DNA from: Muricoccus pecuniae
Lineage (GTDB): Bacteria > Pseudomonadota > Alphaproteobacteria > Acetobacterales > Acetobacteraceae
DNA: 64,000 bases
Reading direction: 5' to 3'
NCBI RefSeq assembly: GCF_014199205.1
Contig: NZ_JACIJD010000012.1
Span: 1-64,000, forward strand
Of the stretch, positions 23,818 through 34,218 are shown one piece after another. How positions within the stretch are numbered: the first letter of the stretch is position 1; each line of letters begins with the position of its first letter. Below the pieces are notes generated by a model. It was not told the origin of the DNA. It was given only the letters and a program-made list of their open reading frames with translations, and ran no database searches. A program made the position numbers and the translations under genes.

Positions 23818-26079
23818 ATGCCCGACGGCAACCAAGCCGCCATCGGCCAGCCCGCCCTCCGCATCGACGGCCGCGCCAAGGTCACGGGCCGCGCGCGCTA
23901 CGCCTCCGACGAGGTGGTCGCGAACCCCGCCTGGGCCTTCCTCGTGACGAGCGCCATCGCGCGCGGCCGGCTCCGCGGCTTCCGGCTGGACGAGGCGCGC
24001 GCCGTTCCCGGCGTGCTCGACATCCTGACGCATGAGAATGTCGGCGGAGAGGCGGAGAAGCCGAAGCCGATGGCGGGCGGCGACACGACCACGACCCTCG
24101 AATCCGATCGCATCTGGCATGACGGGCAGATCATCGCCGTCGTCGTCGCCGAGAGCTTCGAGGCCGCGCGCGAGGCGGCGCACCGGGTGCGCCCGGACTA
24201 CGAGGAGGAAGCCCCCTCGGCAAGCTTCGGCAGCCCCGGCGCCGAGGAGGAGGTCCGTAAGGCCGGCGAGCACAAGGACTACAAGGTCGGCCACGCGGAC
24301 TCGGCCTTCAAGGCCGCCGAGTACAAGGTGGACCAGCACTACGGCACGCCCACCCAGCACCACAACCCGATCGAGCTCTTCACGACGACCTGCGCCTGGA
24401 ACGGCGGCAAGCTGACGATCTTCGAGCCGAGCCAGTTCGTCTACGGGCTGCGCGGCGGCTTGGCGAAGCAGATCCGCATGGAGGCACAGGACATCCACGT
24501 GGTCTCGCGCTTCGTCGGCGGCGCCTTCGGATCGCGCGGCGCGGCCACGGCGCGCACCGCCTGGATCGCCATCGCCGCGCGGCGGCTGGGGCGCCCGGTG
24601 AAGCTGGTGGCGACGCGCGACCAGGGCTTCACCATCGTCACCTACCGCGCGGAGACACGCCATCACATCCAGCTCGGCGCCACGCGCGACGGCAGGCTGA
24701 CGGCGCTGCGCCACGAGGGGTGGGAGGTCACCTCTCGCCCGTCGCAGTACAACGTCTCCGGCACGGAGACGACGGCGCGGGTCTATGCCTGCCCGAACAT
24801 CCTGACCAAGGTGAACATCGTCCACGCTGACCGGAACACGCCTGGCTTCATGCGCGCCCCGCCCGAGACGCCCTACATGTTCCCGCTGGAAGTCGCGATG
24901 GACGAGCTGGCCGTCGCCCTGCGCATGGACCCCGTCGAGCTGCGCCGGATCAACGACACGGGGACCGATCCCGCCACGGGCCGCCGCTACAGTTCGCGCT
25001 CGCTGATGCCCTGCTTCGACCAGGCCGCCGAGCGTTTCGGCTGGTCCCGCCGCAACCCCGTGCCCGGCTCGATGCGAGAGGGGGACTGGTTGATCGGCTG
25101 GGGCTGCGCCACCGCCGCCTACGCGGCCAATATCGGCCCCGCCGCTGTCCGCATCACGCTCGAGCCCGCCGGCAAGGCGCGGGTGCAGATCGCGGCGCAC
25201 GACATCGGCACCGGCGCCTACACCGTGATCGCCATCACCGCCGCGGACCGGCTCGGCCTGCGCATCGAGGACGTCACCGTCGAGCTGGGCGACACGGAGC
25301 TGCCCGCGGCCGGCCTCGCCGCCGGATCCAGCCACACGGCCGGGATCTGCAACGCCGTGGCCAAGGCCTGCGCCGAGATCCGCGCGCGGCTGGCCGGGGC
25401 CGCCACCGTCACCAATGACGGCCCGCTCATCGGTCTCGACCCCGCGACGCTGACCTTGCGGGACGGCGCGCTCCACGGCCCGGGAGGGCGGAGCGAGCCC
25501 CTGGCCAGGGCCCTCGCCCGCGTCGCGCCGGGCGCGCTGGAGCTCTATTCGGAGAACATCCCGAAGGGGCTGCCGCCGGAGTCGATCGACAAGGCCTATC
25601 AGGGCCAGATGTCCATGTCCCGCGGGCACAGCCGCGAGGATGTCACGGCCTATACCTTCGGCGCGCAATTCGTGGAGGTGCGCGTGCACGAGCGCACGCG
25701 CGAGATCCGCGTGCCCCGCGCCGTCGGCGCCTTCGCCGCGGGGACGATCATCAACCCCCTCACCGCGCACAGCCAGTACATGGGCGGGATGATCTGGGGC
25801 ATCGGCAGCGCGCTGCACGAGGAGACGGAGATCGATCCCAAGGCGGCGCGCTACGTCAACGACAACATCGCGGAGTACCTGATCCCCGTGAACGCGGACA
25901 TCCGCTCGATCGAGGTGATCATGGTCCCGGAGCGGGACGAGGAGGTGAACCCGCTCGGCATCAAGGGCATCGGCGAGATCGGGATCGTCGGGATGAACGC
26001 GGCCATCTCGAACGCCGTCTTCCACGCCACGGGGCGGCGCATCCGGAACCTGCCGATCCGGATTAAGGACTTGCTCTGA
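23818..26079 (+). CDS. Aldehyde dehydrogenase molybdopterin subunit, PaoC/YagR type
   Basis: This 753-aa catalytic subunit of the xanthine dehydrogenase family begins with INGRAKVTGRARYA-like sequence (LRIDGRAKVTGRARYASDE). It contains the Mo-cofactor loops FVGGAFGSRG and FMRAPPETP, GSSHTAG near residue 505, and the catalytic glutamate near the C-terminus in GIKGIGEIGIVG. The family oxidises aldehydes by hydroxylation using water. Paralog substrates vary, so aromatic or aliphatic aldehydes are both possible; amine oxidation by the oxidases upstream would yield aldehydes. No PaoD/XdhC-type maturation gene is next to it. Confidence 0.93.
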   Translation: MPDGNQAAIGQPALRIDGRAKVTGRARYASDEVVANPAWAFLVTSAIARGRLRGFRLDEARAVPGVLDILTHENVGGEAEKPKPMAGGDTTTTLESDRIWHDGQIIAVVVAESFEAAREAAHRVRPDYEEEAPSASFGSPGAEEEVRKAGEHKDYKVGHADSAFKAAEYKVDQHYGTPTQHHNPIELFTTTCAWNGGKLTIFEPSQFVYGLRGGLAKQIRMEAQDIHVVSRFVGGAFGSRGAATARTAWIAIAARRLGRPVKLVATRDQGFTIVTYRAETRHHIQLGATRDGRLTALRHEGWEVTSRPSQYNVSGTETTARVYACPNILTKVNIVHADRNTPGFMRAPPETPYMFPLEVAMDELAVALRMDPVELRRINDTGTDPATGRRYSSRSLMPCFDQAAERFGWSRRNPVPGSMREGDWLIGWGCATAAYAANIGPAAVRITLEPAGKARVQIAAHDIGTGAYTVIAITAADRLGLRIEDVTVELGDTELPAAGLAAGSSHTAGICNAVAKACAEIRARLAGAATVTNDGPLIGLDPATLTLRDGALHGPGGRSEPLARALARVAPGALELYSENIPKGLPPESIDKAYQGQMSMSRGHSREDVTAYTFGAQFVEVRVHERTREIRVPRAVGAFAAGTIINPLTAHSQYMGGMIWGIGSALHEETEIDPKAARYVNDNIAEYLIPVNADIRSIEVIMVPERDEEVNPLGIKGIGEIGIVGMNAAISNAVFHATGRRIRNLPIRIKDLL

Positions 26080-26162
26080 CGCGCCTGCCCCGGCCCACGG
26101 AGGCGTGGCTTGTCGTCCCGGACGGGCGGGCTACCCTCGCCCCGAACGGACCGGAGACGCCG

Positions 26163-27083
26163 ATGCCCGCCCAACCGACACGCCGTCTCCTCCTCGGGGC
26201 CGTCCTGGCCGCCCCGGCCCTTCCGCTGCGCGCCCAGGTCGTGCCCGCCGTCACCGTCGGCTCGAAGCTGGACACGGAGAGCGCGATGCTCGGCCAGATG
26301 ATCGCGCTGGCGCTGGAGGCGAAGGGGGTGCCGGTGCGCCCGCGGTTGCAGCTCGGCCCGACCCGCATCATGCGCCAGGCGATCCTCGCGGGAGAGGTGG
26401 ACATCTATCCCGAGTACACGGGCAACGGCGCCTTTTTCTTCCAGCAGGAGACCGACCCGGCCTGGCGCCGCGCCGACACGGCCTTCGAGCGCGTGCGCGG
26501 GCTGGACGCGGAGCGGAACGGCCTTCTCTGGCTGCCGCGCGCCCCGGCCAACAACACCTGGGCGATCGCCATGCGCGAGGACGCGGCGGGCGGCATCCGC
26601 TCCCTCGATGACCTCGCGCGGCACCTGGCGGGGGGCGGCGCCTTCAGGCTCGCGGCCTCGGCCGAGTTCGTGGAGAGCCCCGCCGCCCTGCCCTCCTTCC
26701 AGTCGACCTACGGCTTCACCCTCAGGCCGGAGCAGATGCTCATCCTGCCCGGGGGCGACACCGCCGTGACGATGCGGGCCGCGGCCGAGGGGCTGAACGG
26801 GGTGAACGCCGCCATGGTCTACGGGACGGATGGCGCCATATCCGCCCTCTCCCTGCGGGTGCTGGAGGACGCGAAGGGCGCCCAGATCGTCTACGAGCCC
26901 GCGCCGGTGGTGCGGAAGCCCGTGGCGGACCGCCTGCCCGCGCTGGCGGACTGGCTGGGGCCGGTCTTCGCCAGCCTCACGGCCGAGCGGCTGCGCGCGC
27001 TCAACGCGAGGATCGTGGTGGAGGGGCGTCCCGTGCGGGAGGTGGCGCAGGAGCACTTGCGGAGCCTCGGCGCCTCCCGGTGA
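26163..27083 (+). CDS. Osmoprotectant-type ABC transporter substrate-binding protein (YehZ/OsmF-like)
   Basis: This 306-aa exported protein has a short twin-arginine-like leader, TRRLLLGAVLAAPALPLRAQ. The mature part shows VGSKLDTESAMLGQMIALAL, VDIYPEYTGNGAFFFQ and LPGGDTAVTMRAAAEG, matching the YehZ/OpuBC-type fold that binds quaternary amines. In E. coli the Yeh system binds glycine betaine poorly. The gene starts a four-gene operon with two permeases and one ATPase; its stop overlaps the next start (TGATG). Confidence 0.9.
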   Translation: MPAQPTRRLLLGAVLAAPALPLRAQVVPAVTVGSKLDTESAMLGQMIALALEAKGVPVRPRLQLGPTRIMRQAILAGEVDIYPEYTGNGAFFFQQETDPAWRRADTAFERVRGLDAERNGLLWLPRAPANNTWAIAMREDAAGGIRSLDDLARHLAGGGAFRLAASAEFVESPAALPSFQSTYGFTLRPEQMLILPGGDTAVTMRAAAEGLNGVNAAMVYGTDGAISALSLRVLEDAKGAQIVYEPAPVVRKPVADRLPALADWLGPVFASLTAERLRALNARIVVEGRPVREVAQEHLRSLGASR

Positions 27084-28234
27084 TGGGGCGGTTGCTGCCC
27101 GGGGGCGGCCAGCCCGCCCTGGCGCTGCTCGCCCTGACGGCGATGGCGGCGCCCTGGTGGCTGGGCTGGGTCTCGGTCGCCCCGAACCGGCTTCTCTCCG
27201 CACGGCTCGTCCCCCTGCCCGGCGCGCTGCCGGTGACCGTCGCCTGGGCCGCCTTCCACCTTTCCTGCCTCGCGCTGCTCGCGCTGGCCTGGCGTGGCCG
27301 GGTGGAGCGCTGGGCGGAGGTCGTCGCGGTCCTGGCGGTGCTGGCGCTGGCGGCGACCGTCGGCCTGGGCGCGGCGGCGGCGCTGCCGGCGGGCTCCCCG
27401 CTGGCCCGCGCCTCGCCCGCGGCGGGGGCCTGGGTGGCGTTGCTGGTGCTCGCCCTCGCCACTGCGACTGCCTCCGCGGCGCGCGGGGGCACGCCCGCCC
27501 TCCCCCTGGCCGCGGCGCTGCTCGGCCTCGGTGCCATGGCCGTGGCCGGGGTGTTCGACTCCCTCTCCCTCGCCCGGGAGGCGGCGGGGCGAGCCGGGGA
27601 GTTGCGGGCGGCGCTGCTGGGCCATGCGGCGCTGGCGGGCGGATCGCTTGCGCTGGCGCTGCTCGTCGCCGCGCCGCTCTCCGCCCTGGCGCTACGGCGG
27701 CCGGCGCTGGAGGCCGCTTTCCTGGGCCTCGCCTCCGGGCTTCAGGTAATCCCCTCCCTCGCCCTGTTCGGACTGCTCATCGCGCCCCTGGCGGCGCTCG
27801 CCGCGGCAGTGCCGGCGCTGCGCTCGCTGGGGCTGGGCGGGATCGGACCGGCGCCGGCGGTGATCGGCATCTCCGCCTACCTGCTGCTGCCGCTGGCGCG
27901 CGGGCTGGTGGCGGGGCTGCGCGTGGCCCCGGCGGAGGTGCTGGAGGCGGCAAGGGGACAGGGTCTCTCCGAGGCGGGGATCCTGCGCTCGGTGCGGCTC
28001 CCGCTCGGGGCGCCGGTGATGCTGGCGGCGCTGCGGCTGGCGGCGGTGCAGGCGGTGGGGCTGGCAGTGCTGGCGGCGCTGGTGGGGGGCGGCGGGCTGG
28101 GATCGCTGCTCTTCCAGGGGATCGGCCAGCTCGCCTCCGACCTGATCCTGCTCGGCGTTTTCCCGGTGCTCGCCCTGTCGCTGCTGGCGGATGCGGGGCT
28201 GGCCCTGCTGGCCCGGCTGATCCCCGCCGCATGA
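27083..28234 (+). CDS. Osmoprotectant-type ABC transporter permease (YehY-like)
   Basis: This 383-aa permease has an extra N-terminal set of about four hydrophobic segments before the core permease domain, as in YehY. The core contains LASGLQVIPSLALFGLLIAPL and the EAA loop EVLEAARGQGLSEAGILRSVRLPLGAPVML. The ATG at 27083 overlaps the YehZ-like stop; GTG at 27080 is an equal alternative. Codons are extremely GC-rich and alanine/leucine dominated. It partners with the second permease downstream of the ATPase gene. Confidence 0.88.
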   Translation: MGRLLPGGGQPALALLALTAMAAPWWLGWVSVAPNRLLSARLVPLPGALPVTVAWAAFHLSCLALLALAWRGRVERWAEVVAVLAVLALAATVGLGAAAALPAGSPLARASPAAGAWVALLVLALATATASAARGGTPALPLAAALLGLGAMAVAGVFDSLSLAREAAGRAGELRAALLGHAALAGGSLALALLVAAPLSALALRRPALEAAFLGLASGLQVIPSLALFGLLIAPLAALAAAVPALRSLGLGGIGPAPAVIGISAYLLLPLARGLVAGLRVAPAEVLEAARGQGLSEAGILRSVRLPLGAPVMLAALRLAAVQAVGLAVLAALVGGGGLGSLLFQGIGQLASDLILLGVFPVLALSLLADAGLALLARLIPAA

Positions 28235-29178
28235 TCCGCTTCGAGGGCGCGGGGCGCCGCTACGGCGAGGTGCGGGCGGTGCGCGACGTCTCCTTCGAGG
28301 TGCCGCGGGGCTCGCTCTGCGTGCTGCTGGGGGAGAGCGGCTCGGGCAAGTCCACGCTGATGCGGATGGTGAACCGGCTGGTTGAGCCCGATGCCGGCCG
28401 CGTGCTGCTGGAAGGCCGCGACGTGGCGGGGCTGGACCCGCAGGCGCTGCGGCGGGGCATCGGCTACGTCATCCAGTCCGTCGGCCTCTTCCCGCACTGG
28501 GACGTGGCGCGGAACGTAGCCACGGTGCCGCGGCTGCTGGGCTGGGACGAGGGGCGGGTCGCGGCCCGGGTGGAGGAGCTGCTCGCCCTGGTCGGGCTGG
28601 ACCCCGCCACCTTCGGCGGGCGGCGGCCGGCCACGCTCTCGGGCGGGCAGGCGCAGCGGGTGGGGCTGGCGCGGGCGCTGGCCGCCGATCCGCCCGTGCT
28701 GCTGATGGACGAGCCCTTCTCGGCCCTGGACCCCGCCACCCGCCGGGGATTGCAGGCCGAGCTGCGGCGCATCCACCGGGAGACGGGCAAGACGATCCTC
28801 CTCGTCACCCATGACGTGGAGGAGGCGCTGGCCCTGGCCGACCGCATCGCGGTGATGGAGGCGGGGTCGCTGGCGGCGGAGGGGCCGGCCTTGGCGGTGC
28901 TGGGGCGCGACGCGCCGCCCGCGGTGCAGCGGATGCTGCGGCCGGAGGCCCTGGCCTTCCAGCGCCTGGGCGTCCTGCCCGCCGCGGCGTTCGCCGAGGC
29001 CGGGCCGGTTCCCGGCGCGCCCGGCCTGCCGGGGGATGCGACGCTCCGGGACGCGCTGCTGCTCATGCTGGCGGAGGGGACTGATCGCGTCTCGCTGGAA
29101 GGGGCGGCGCCACGGCACCTCACCGTCGCCGGCGTCCTGGCCGCGCCCTGGGCGGAGACGCGGGAGGCCGGGGCGTGA
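28231..29178 (+). CDS. Osmoprotectant-type ABC transporter ATP-binding protein (YehX-like)
   Basis: This 315-aa ATPase has Walker [18 protein letters not shown], the Q-loop YVIQSVGLFPHWDVARNV typical of the OpuCA/YehX group, signature TLSGGQAQRVGLARAL, Walker B LLMDEPFSALDPATR and switch histidine LLVTHDVEEAL. A short C-terminal domain of about 70 residues follows the ATPase core in place of the CBS pair of OpuCA. It overlaps the upstream permease by 4 bases (ATGA) and the downstream permease by 4 bases (GTGA). Confidence 0.92.
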   Translation: MIRFEGAGRRYGEVRAVRDVSFEVPRGSLCVLLGESGSGKSTLMRMVNRLVEPDAGRVLLEGRDVAGLDPQALRRGIGYVIQSVGLFPHWDVARNVATVPRLLGWDEGRVAARVEELLALVGLDPATFGGRRPATLSGGQAQRVGLARALAADPPVLLMDEPFSALDPATRRGLQAELRRIHRETGKTILLVTHDVEEALALADRIAVMEAGSLAAEGPALAVLGRDAPPAVQRMLRPEALAFQRLGVLPAAAFAEAGPVPGAPGLPGDATLRDALLLMLAEGTDRVSLEGAAPRHLTVAGVLAAPWAETREAGA

Positions 29179-29894
29179 GGCGTCGGCTGGCCTGGCTGGG
29201 CGCGGAGGCGATGGCCTTCCTGGCCGCCCTTTGGGCCGCGCCGCGGGCGGGTTCTCTCTGGGGCTGGCTTTTCCCGGAGGTCTCCCGGCCGGCCTACACG
29301 CAGGACTCCTGGTTCGCGCTGCTGGCCTCGCATCTGGCGCTCTCGGTCGGGGCAGCGGGGATAGCGGTGCTGATCGGGCTGCCGGCGGGGCTCGCGGCCA
29401 CGCGGCCCGGGGGGCGGCGCCTGATGCCGGTGGTGGACGCGGCCTTCAGCCTCGCCCAGGCGGTGCCCCCGGTGGCGGCGATCGCGCTCTCCCTCCCGCT
29501 GCTCGGCTTCGGCGCCGCACCGACCCTGCTGGCCCTCGTGCTCTACGCCGTCCTGCCGGTGCTGCGGGCGACGGTTGCCGGGCTGGAATCCGTGCCGGGC
29601 GATGCGCTGGACGCCGCCCGGGGGCTCGGCCTCTCCCCCTGGCAGAGGCTGAGGAGGGTCGAGCTGCCGCTGGCCTGGCCGGTGCTGCTCTCCGGCTGGC
29701 GGGTGGCGCTGACGGTTTCGGTCGCCACCACGGCGGTGGGGGCGGTGGCCGGGGCGCGCTGCCTCGGCACGCCGATCATCATCGGCCTGTCCAACGCCAA
29801 CCCGGCCTATGTGCTGCAGGGCGCACTCTTCACCGCCTGGCTGGCACTGCTGCTGGACCGCGGGATGGGGCTGCTCTCACGGCCGGAACGGTGA
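29175..29894 (+). CDS. Osmoprotectant-type ABC transporter permease (YehW-like)
   Basis: This 239-aa permease has five to six membrane segments. The core motifs are LAQAVPPVAAIALSLPLLGFG and the EAA loop DALDAARGLGLSPWQRLRRVELPLAWPVLL. The end, GLSNANPAYVLQGALFTAWLALLLDR, is typical of YehW/OpuCB/OpuCD. The GTG start at 29175 overlaps the ATPase stop. It closes the four-gene importer operon. Confidence 0.9.
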   Translation: MRRRLAWLGAEAMAFLAALWAAPRAGSLWGWLFPEVSRPAYTQDSWFALLASHLALSVGAAGIAVLIGLPAGLAATRPGGRRLMPVVDAAFSLAQAVPPVAAIALSLPLLGFGAAPTLLALVLYAVLPVLRATVAGLESVPGDALDAARGLGLSPWQRLRRVELPLAWPVLLSGWRVALTVSVATTAVGAVAGARCLGTPIIIGLSNANPAYVLQGALFTAWLALLLDRGMGLLSRPER

Positions 29895-29991
29895 CATCCA
29901 GCCGGTGCCGCGACCTGTTCCGGCGGGGGCGGGCCGGCCCTCCTTCGTGAGCGTGCGTCACACCGTGTCGGCCCGCTTCCTCTCTGCGGGC

Positions 29992-30006
29992 AGCGCCGGA
30001 GGCGCT
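29992..30006. terminator. Small hairpin between the convergent importer and gluconokinase genes
   Basis: AGCGCC (29992-29997) and GGCGCT (30001-30006) pair perfectly over a 3-base loop, ending at the first base of the gluconokinase stop codon. No T-run follows on either strand, so its terminator role is only likely. Confidence 0.35.
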
Positions 30007-30581
30007 CAGCCCGCCGCGTCGCGCCTGGCCAGCTGGTCGAGGATGTAGCCCGCGATGTCGAGGAGGGTGCCGCTGCCCGACACGACGATCGGGCGCTCCT
30101 CCTCGCGCGGCACCTCCAGCGTGGCGAGCTGGCTGTCCAGCAGCGAGGCGGGCATGTAGTGCCCCGCCCGCGTGAGCATGCGCGGCCCGATCAGCGCCGC
30201 CGTACCCTCGATGTAGACGAGTTGCACGCCCTCGCGAGGACCGATGATGAGGTCCCGGTAGCTGCGCTTCAGGGCGGAGCAGGTCACCACGCCGGCACTG
30301 CCCGTCTCCAGCCACCCGTCGATCACCGCCGCGATCGACCGCAGCCAGGGGGCGCGGTCCTCGTCGGTCAGCGGGGTCCCGCCGCGCATCTTCTCCACGT
30401 TGCTGTCGGAATGTAGCTCGTCGCCTTCCTGCAGCGCGCAGCCCAGGACCGTCGCGAGCAGCTTCCCGACCGTGGACTTGCCGCTGCCGGACACGCCCAT
30501 CACCAGGATGACGGCGGGCCGCCGAAGCCGCGGCTTCGGAAGCTGCGCCGCCAGGGCGGTCAGCTCGGGCTCGGGATTCAA
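30006..30581 (-). CDS. gntK: Gluconokinase
   Basis: This 191-aa kinase of the GntK family phosphorylates gluconate to 6-phosphogluconate. The P-loop is [16 protein letters not shown] (residues 28-43), followed by the family motif LQEGDELHSDSNVEKM, GTPLTDEDRAPWLRSI, VVTCSALKRSYRDLI and HYMPASLLDSQLATLE. The start is a TTG at 30581 with GGGAG upstream; no ATG fits the frame before the P-loop. It follows the 6-phosphogluconate dehydrogenase gene by 45 bases on the same strand, so both steps of gluconate use are co-expressed. Confidence 0.93.
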   Translation of the reverse strand: MNPEPELTALAAQLPKPRLRRPAVILVMGVSGSGKSTVGKLLATVLGCALQEGDELHSDSNVEKMRGGTPLTDEDRAPWLRSIAAVIDGWLETGSAGVVTCSALKRSYRDLIIGPREGVQLVYIEGTAALIGPRMLTRAGHYMPASLLDSQLATLEVPREEERPIVVSGSGTLLDIAGYILDQLARRDAAG

Positions 30582-30626
30582 GCGGGCAACTCCCGTCTCG
30601 GTGCCGCAGCCGTCATGCCGGCCCGG

Positions 30627-31631
<1,005 letters not shown>

Positions 31632-32023
31632 CCCGCTCTCCCGCACCACGATAGGAATCGGCGGGTTCATCACCCTGTTTCGGCCGGCTGGCAAGCTGTC
31701 TTGCCCGGGCGGCCGCCCCCCAGGGGCGTAGGCTCGACGGTCGGGCCACTCGTTCCTGCTCCGGCGGGAACGCCGGAGGCGCCGCCCCTTCCCGCAGGCA
31801 ACACCGGTCGGCCAGGGTCGCGCACAGAACGACAACCCCCCTCACCTACTCGATACGTGTATGGGCATCCCCTGCTTATCGCAGGTTAACTCCGCCGCCG
31901 TGACGAGTCCCGTTGCCCATTTCTGCACCTGGTTCCCTGGAACCCGGCCGGGATGGCCCGGCCACGGGGGCCGGTAGCTCTTCCTTTCGGCAGGGCTGGG
32001 ATGGAAGCGGTGGAGGTCGGAGC
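31632..32023. other. Divergent intergenic region between gnd and the small XRE-like gene
   Basis: No gene is supported in these 392 bases. GGTTCC/GGAACC forms a small perfect hairpin at 31931-31944, and a moderately AT-rich stretch around 31845-31890 (CGATACGTGTATGG, CTTATCGCAGGTTAAC) is the likeliest place for promoters of both sides. GGAGG at 32012-32016 is the ribosome site for the next gene. Confidence 0.35.
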
Positions 32024-32290
32024 TTGACGCCGGTGCAGTGCTACGAGGCCCGCAGGCTGCTAGGTTGGAAGCGCCTCGAACTCGCCATCCGCGCGCTCTG
32101 CGCGGAAGTCACGGTGCGGAACCTCGAGGAGCAGCGATGCCGGCCAAGGCCGTCCACCATCGCCGCCCTCCGGACCGCGCTGGAGGAGGCCGGGATCGAG
32201 TTCGTGAGGGAACCGCAAGGGCTGGCGAGAGTGAAGCTGCGCGACCAGCGCGGCACGATGCTCTCCTCTTGCCGGGAGCACCCGGGCTAG
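32024..32290 (+). CDS. Small XRE-like DNA-binding protein, 88 aa
   Basis: The TTG at 32024 follows GGAGG by about 7 bases; no ATG in this frame has a ribosome site. The protein LTPVQCYEARRLLGWKRLEL, then EVTVRNLEEQRCRPRPSTIAALRTALEEAGIEF, follows the pattern of small alphaproteobacterial XRE regulators (LTPxQCRxARxLLGW, then a C-terminal ALExAGVEF). The recognition helix region is less conserved than usual (WKRLELAIRALCAE). It lies 136 bases before a LOV-domain histidine kinase and may regulate it or serve as an output. The confidence applies to both coding status and fold. Confidence 0.65.
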   Translation: MTPVQCYEARRLLGWKRLELAIRALCAEVTVRNLEEQRCRPRPSTIAALRTALEEAGIEFVREPQGLARVKLRDQRGTMLSSCREHPG

Positions 32291-32426
32291 CCATCCCGGT
32301 CGCCTCTCCTATCTGATTCAACGACGATAACTCGCGATGGAGCCAAGGCGCATCCGGGCCCGTCGAGTCCTGACCGTTTCCGGGCGGGCCGCCTGCCCGG
32401 CCGGCATGTGGGGGCAAGGGAGCGGA

Positions 32427-34214
32427 ATGGGTAAAGGGGCCGGCGTGAACGACGGTGAGAGCAGGCAGGAGAACGGGACGCGCGAGGGACGTTTTCTGGA
32501 CAGGCAGGGCAGCGGGGACCAGGCAAGCAGCGGCGTCCCGGCCGCGGGCCTGCACGAGGGGGTGAGCTACTCCCCCACCGGGGGTCCGGGGATGAACCAC
32601 TGGCAGGAAGCGAGGATCACCGAGCCCGGGCTCGACGACCGCGGGGACGTGTTCTTCGCGGCGGTCGAGATGACCCGCATGCCGATGATCCTCACCGACC
32701 CCAACCTTCCCGACAACCCGATCGTCTTCGCCAACCGGGCCTTCCAGGACCTCACGGGCTATCCGCAGGAGGAGATCGTCGGCCGGAACTGCCGCTTCCT
32801 GCAGGGCGCGCAGACCGACCGGGAGAAGGTGGCCGAGCTGCGCGACTCCGTGGCCGCGCAGCGCGCCGTCTCCGTGGAGCTGCTCAACTACAAGCGCGAC
32901 GGCACGCCCTTTTGGAACGCTGTCTACGTCGCGCCGGTCTATGAGAAGGAGGGGCGGCTCCTCTACTTCTTCGCCTCGCAGCTCGACGTCACGCGGCGCC
33001 GCACCTCCGAGCAGGCCTTCCGGCAGGCCCAGAAGATGGAAGCGATCGGCCAGCTCACCGCGGGGCTGGCGCATGACTTCAACAACCTCCTCCTCGTCGT
33101 CTCCGGCAATCTCGACTTCCTCCGCGCGAGGCTCGCCGACGAAGGGCTGCGCCGCTATGTCGACCGTGCGAGCGAGGCCGCCGAGCGCGGCGCGCGCCTG
33201 ACGAAGCAGCTCCTCGCCTTCGCGCGCAAGACGAGGCTGGAGCCGAGGCCGGTGGACCTCACCTCCCTCGTCACCGATTTCGCGGACATGCTCGAGAGCA
33301 CCGTGGGCGCGCGGGTGAACCTGCAGATCAACCTCCGCCGGAAGCTTCCCCCGGTGCAGGTCGATCCCGTTCACCTGGAGATGGCGTTGCTGAACGTCGT
33401 CATCAACGCGCGGGACGCCATGCCGGGGGGCGGGACGGTCACGGTCTCGACCTCGGCGGTGCCGTCCGAGGACGGGAAGGCGCCAAGCTCCCATGTCATG
33501 CTCTCCGTCACCGACGAGGGCACGGGCATGCCGCCCTACGTGCTGGAGCGCGCGACCGAGCCCTTTTTCACCACCAAGGGCACGGGGAAGGGAACCGGCC
33601 TCGGGCTGGCAATGGTGGCGGGCTTCATCCAGCAGTCCATGGGCAGGCTGGAGATCGACAGCGCCCCTGGCCAGGGCACCAGCGTCCGCATGATCCTTCC
33701 CCTGGCCGAGAAGTCCGAGATCCCTCGCCCGGCCGGCCCGCAGGCGCAGGAGCCGCCGCGCGACGCCCTGCGGGAGGCCGCCGAAACGGTGCTGATCGTG
33801 GAGGACAGCGAGGACGTGCTCGCCGTCGCGCGCGAGCACCTGGAACTGCTCGGCTACCGCGTGCTGACAGCGGGCAGCGCGGACGAGGCCCTCGCGCTGC
33901 TGGAACGGCCGGGAATGGGAAGGATCGACCTGCTCTTCTCGGACATCCTCATGCCCGGGAGCATGAACGGCATCGTTCTCGCCGAGCGCGTGCGCGAGCG
34001 GAGGCCGGACATCGCCGTGCTCCTCACCACCGGCTACAACGAGGACCTCGTGGCGGATACGCCGCGCGCGCCCTCGATGGACGTCCTGGGCAAGCCCTAC
34101 CGCCCCAACGAGCTGGCCGACCGGGTGCGCTCGGCGCTGAACCGCGGCTCCAGCGGCGGGCCGGACGGCGCGCCACCCCCACGGGGGGAGACCGGGCCCC
34201 GACACGAGGGATGA
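32427..34214 (+). CDS. LOV-domain hybrid histidine kinase (putative blue-light sensor)
   Basis: This 595-aa cytoplasmic sensor has no membrane segment. Residues 1-70 are low-complexity and hydrophilic. Residues about 75-190 form a PAS/LOV domain with the flavin-adduct cysteine C122 in GRNCRFLQG and the LOV strands [10 protein letters not shown] and FFASQLDVT. Residues 200-270 are the dimerisation/phospho-acceptor helices with H216 in [10 protein letters not shown]. Residues 310-430 are the ATPase: N327 in [21 protein letters not shown] and [12 protein letters not shown]. Residues 453-570 are a receiver with phospho-acceptor D506 (LFSDILMPG) and K556. AAGGGAG precedes ATG 32427. No separate response regulator with an output domain is adjacent; a histidine phosphatase follows after 4 bases. 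Confidence 0.92.
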   Translation: MGKGAGVNDGESRQENGTREGRFLDRQGSGDQASSGVPAAGLHEGVSYSPTGGPGMNHWQEARITEPGLDDRGDVFFAAVEMTRMPMILTDPNLPDNPIVFANRAFQDLTGYPQEEIVGRNCRFLQGAQTDREKVAELRDSVAAQRAVSVELLNYKRDGTPFWNAVYVAPVYEKEGRLLYFFASQLDVTRRRTSEQAFRQAQKMEAIGQLTAGLAHDFNNLLLVVSGNLDFLRARLADEGLRRYVDRASEAAERGARLTKQLLAFARKTRLEPRPVDLTSLVTDFADMLESTVGARVNLQINLRRKLPPVQVDPVHLEMALLNVVINARDAMPGGGTVTVSTSAVPSEDGKAPSSHVMLSVTDEGTGMPPYVLERATEPFFTTKGTGKGTGLGLAMVAGFIQQSMGRLEIDSAPGQGTSVRMILPLAEKSEIPRPAGPQAQEPPRDALREAAETVLIVEDSEDVLAVAREHLELLGYRVLTAGSADEALALLERPGMGRIDLLFSDILMPGSMNGIVLAERVRERRPDIAVLLTTGYNEDLVADTPRAPSMDVLGKPYRPNELADRVRSALNRGSSGGPDGAPPPRGETGPRHEG

Positions 34215-34218
34215 GGTA

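Noticed and set aside
22633-26025. Minus-strand open frame of more than 1,100 codons opposite the aldehyde dehydrogenase genes
   Set aside because: It is antisense to three strongly conserved subunits, has no family motif, and long empty antisense frames are expected in very GC-rich coding DNA.
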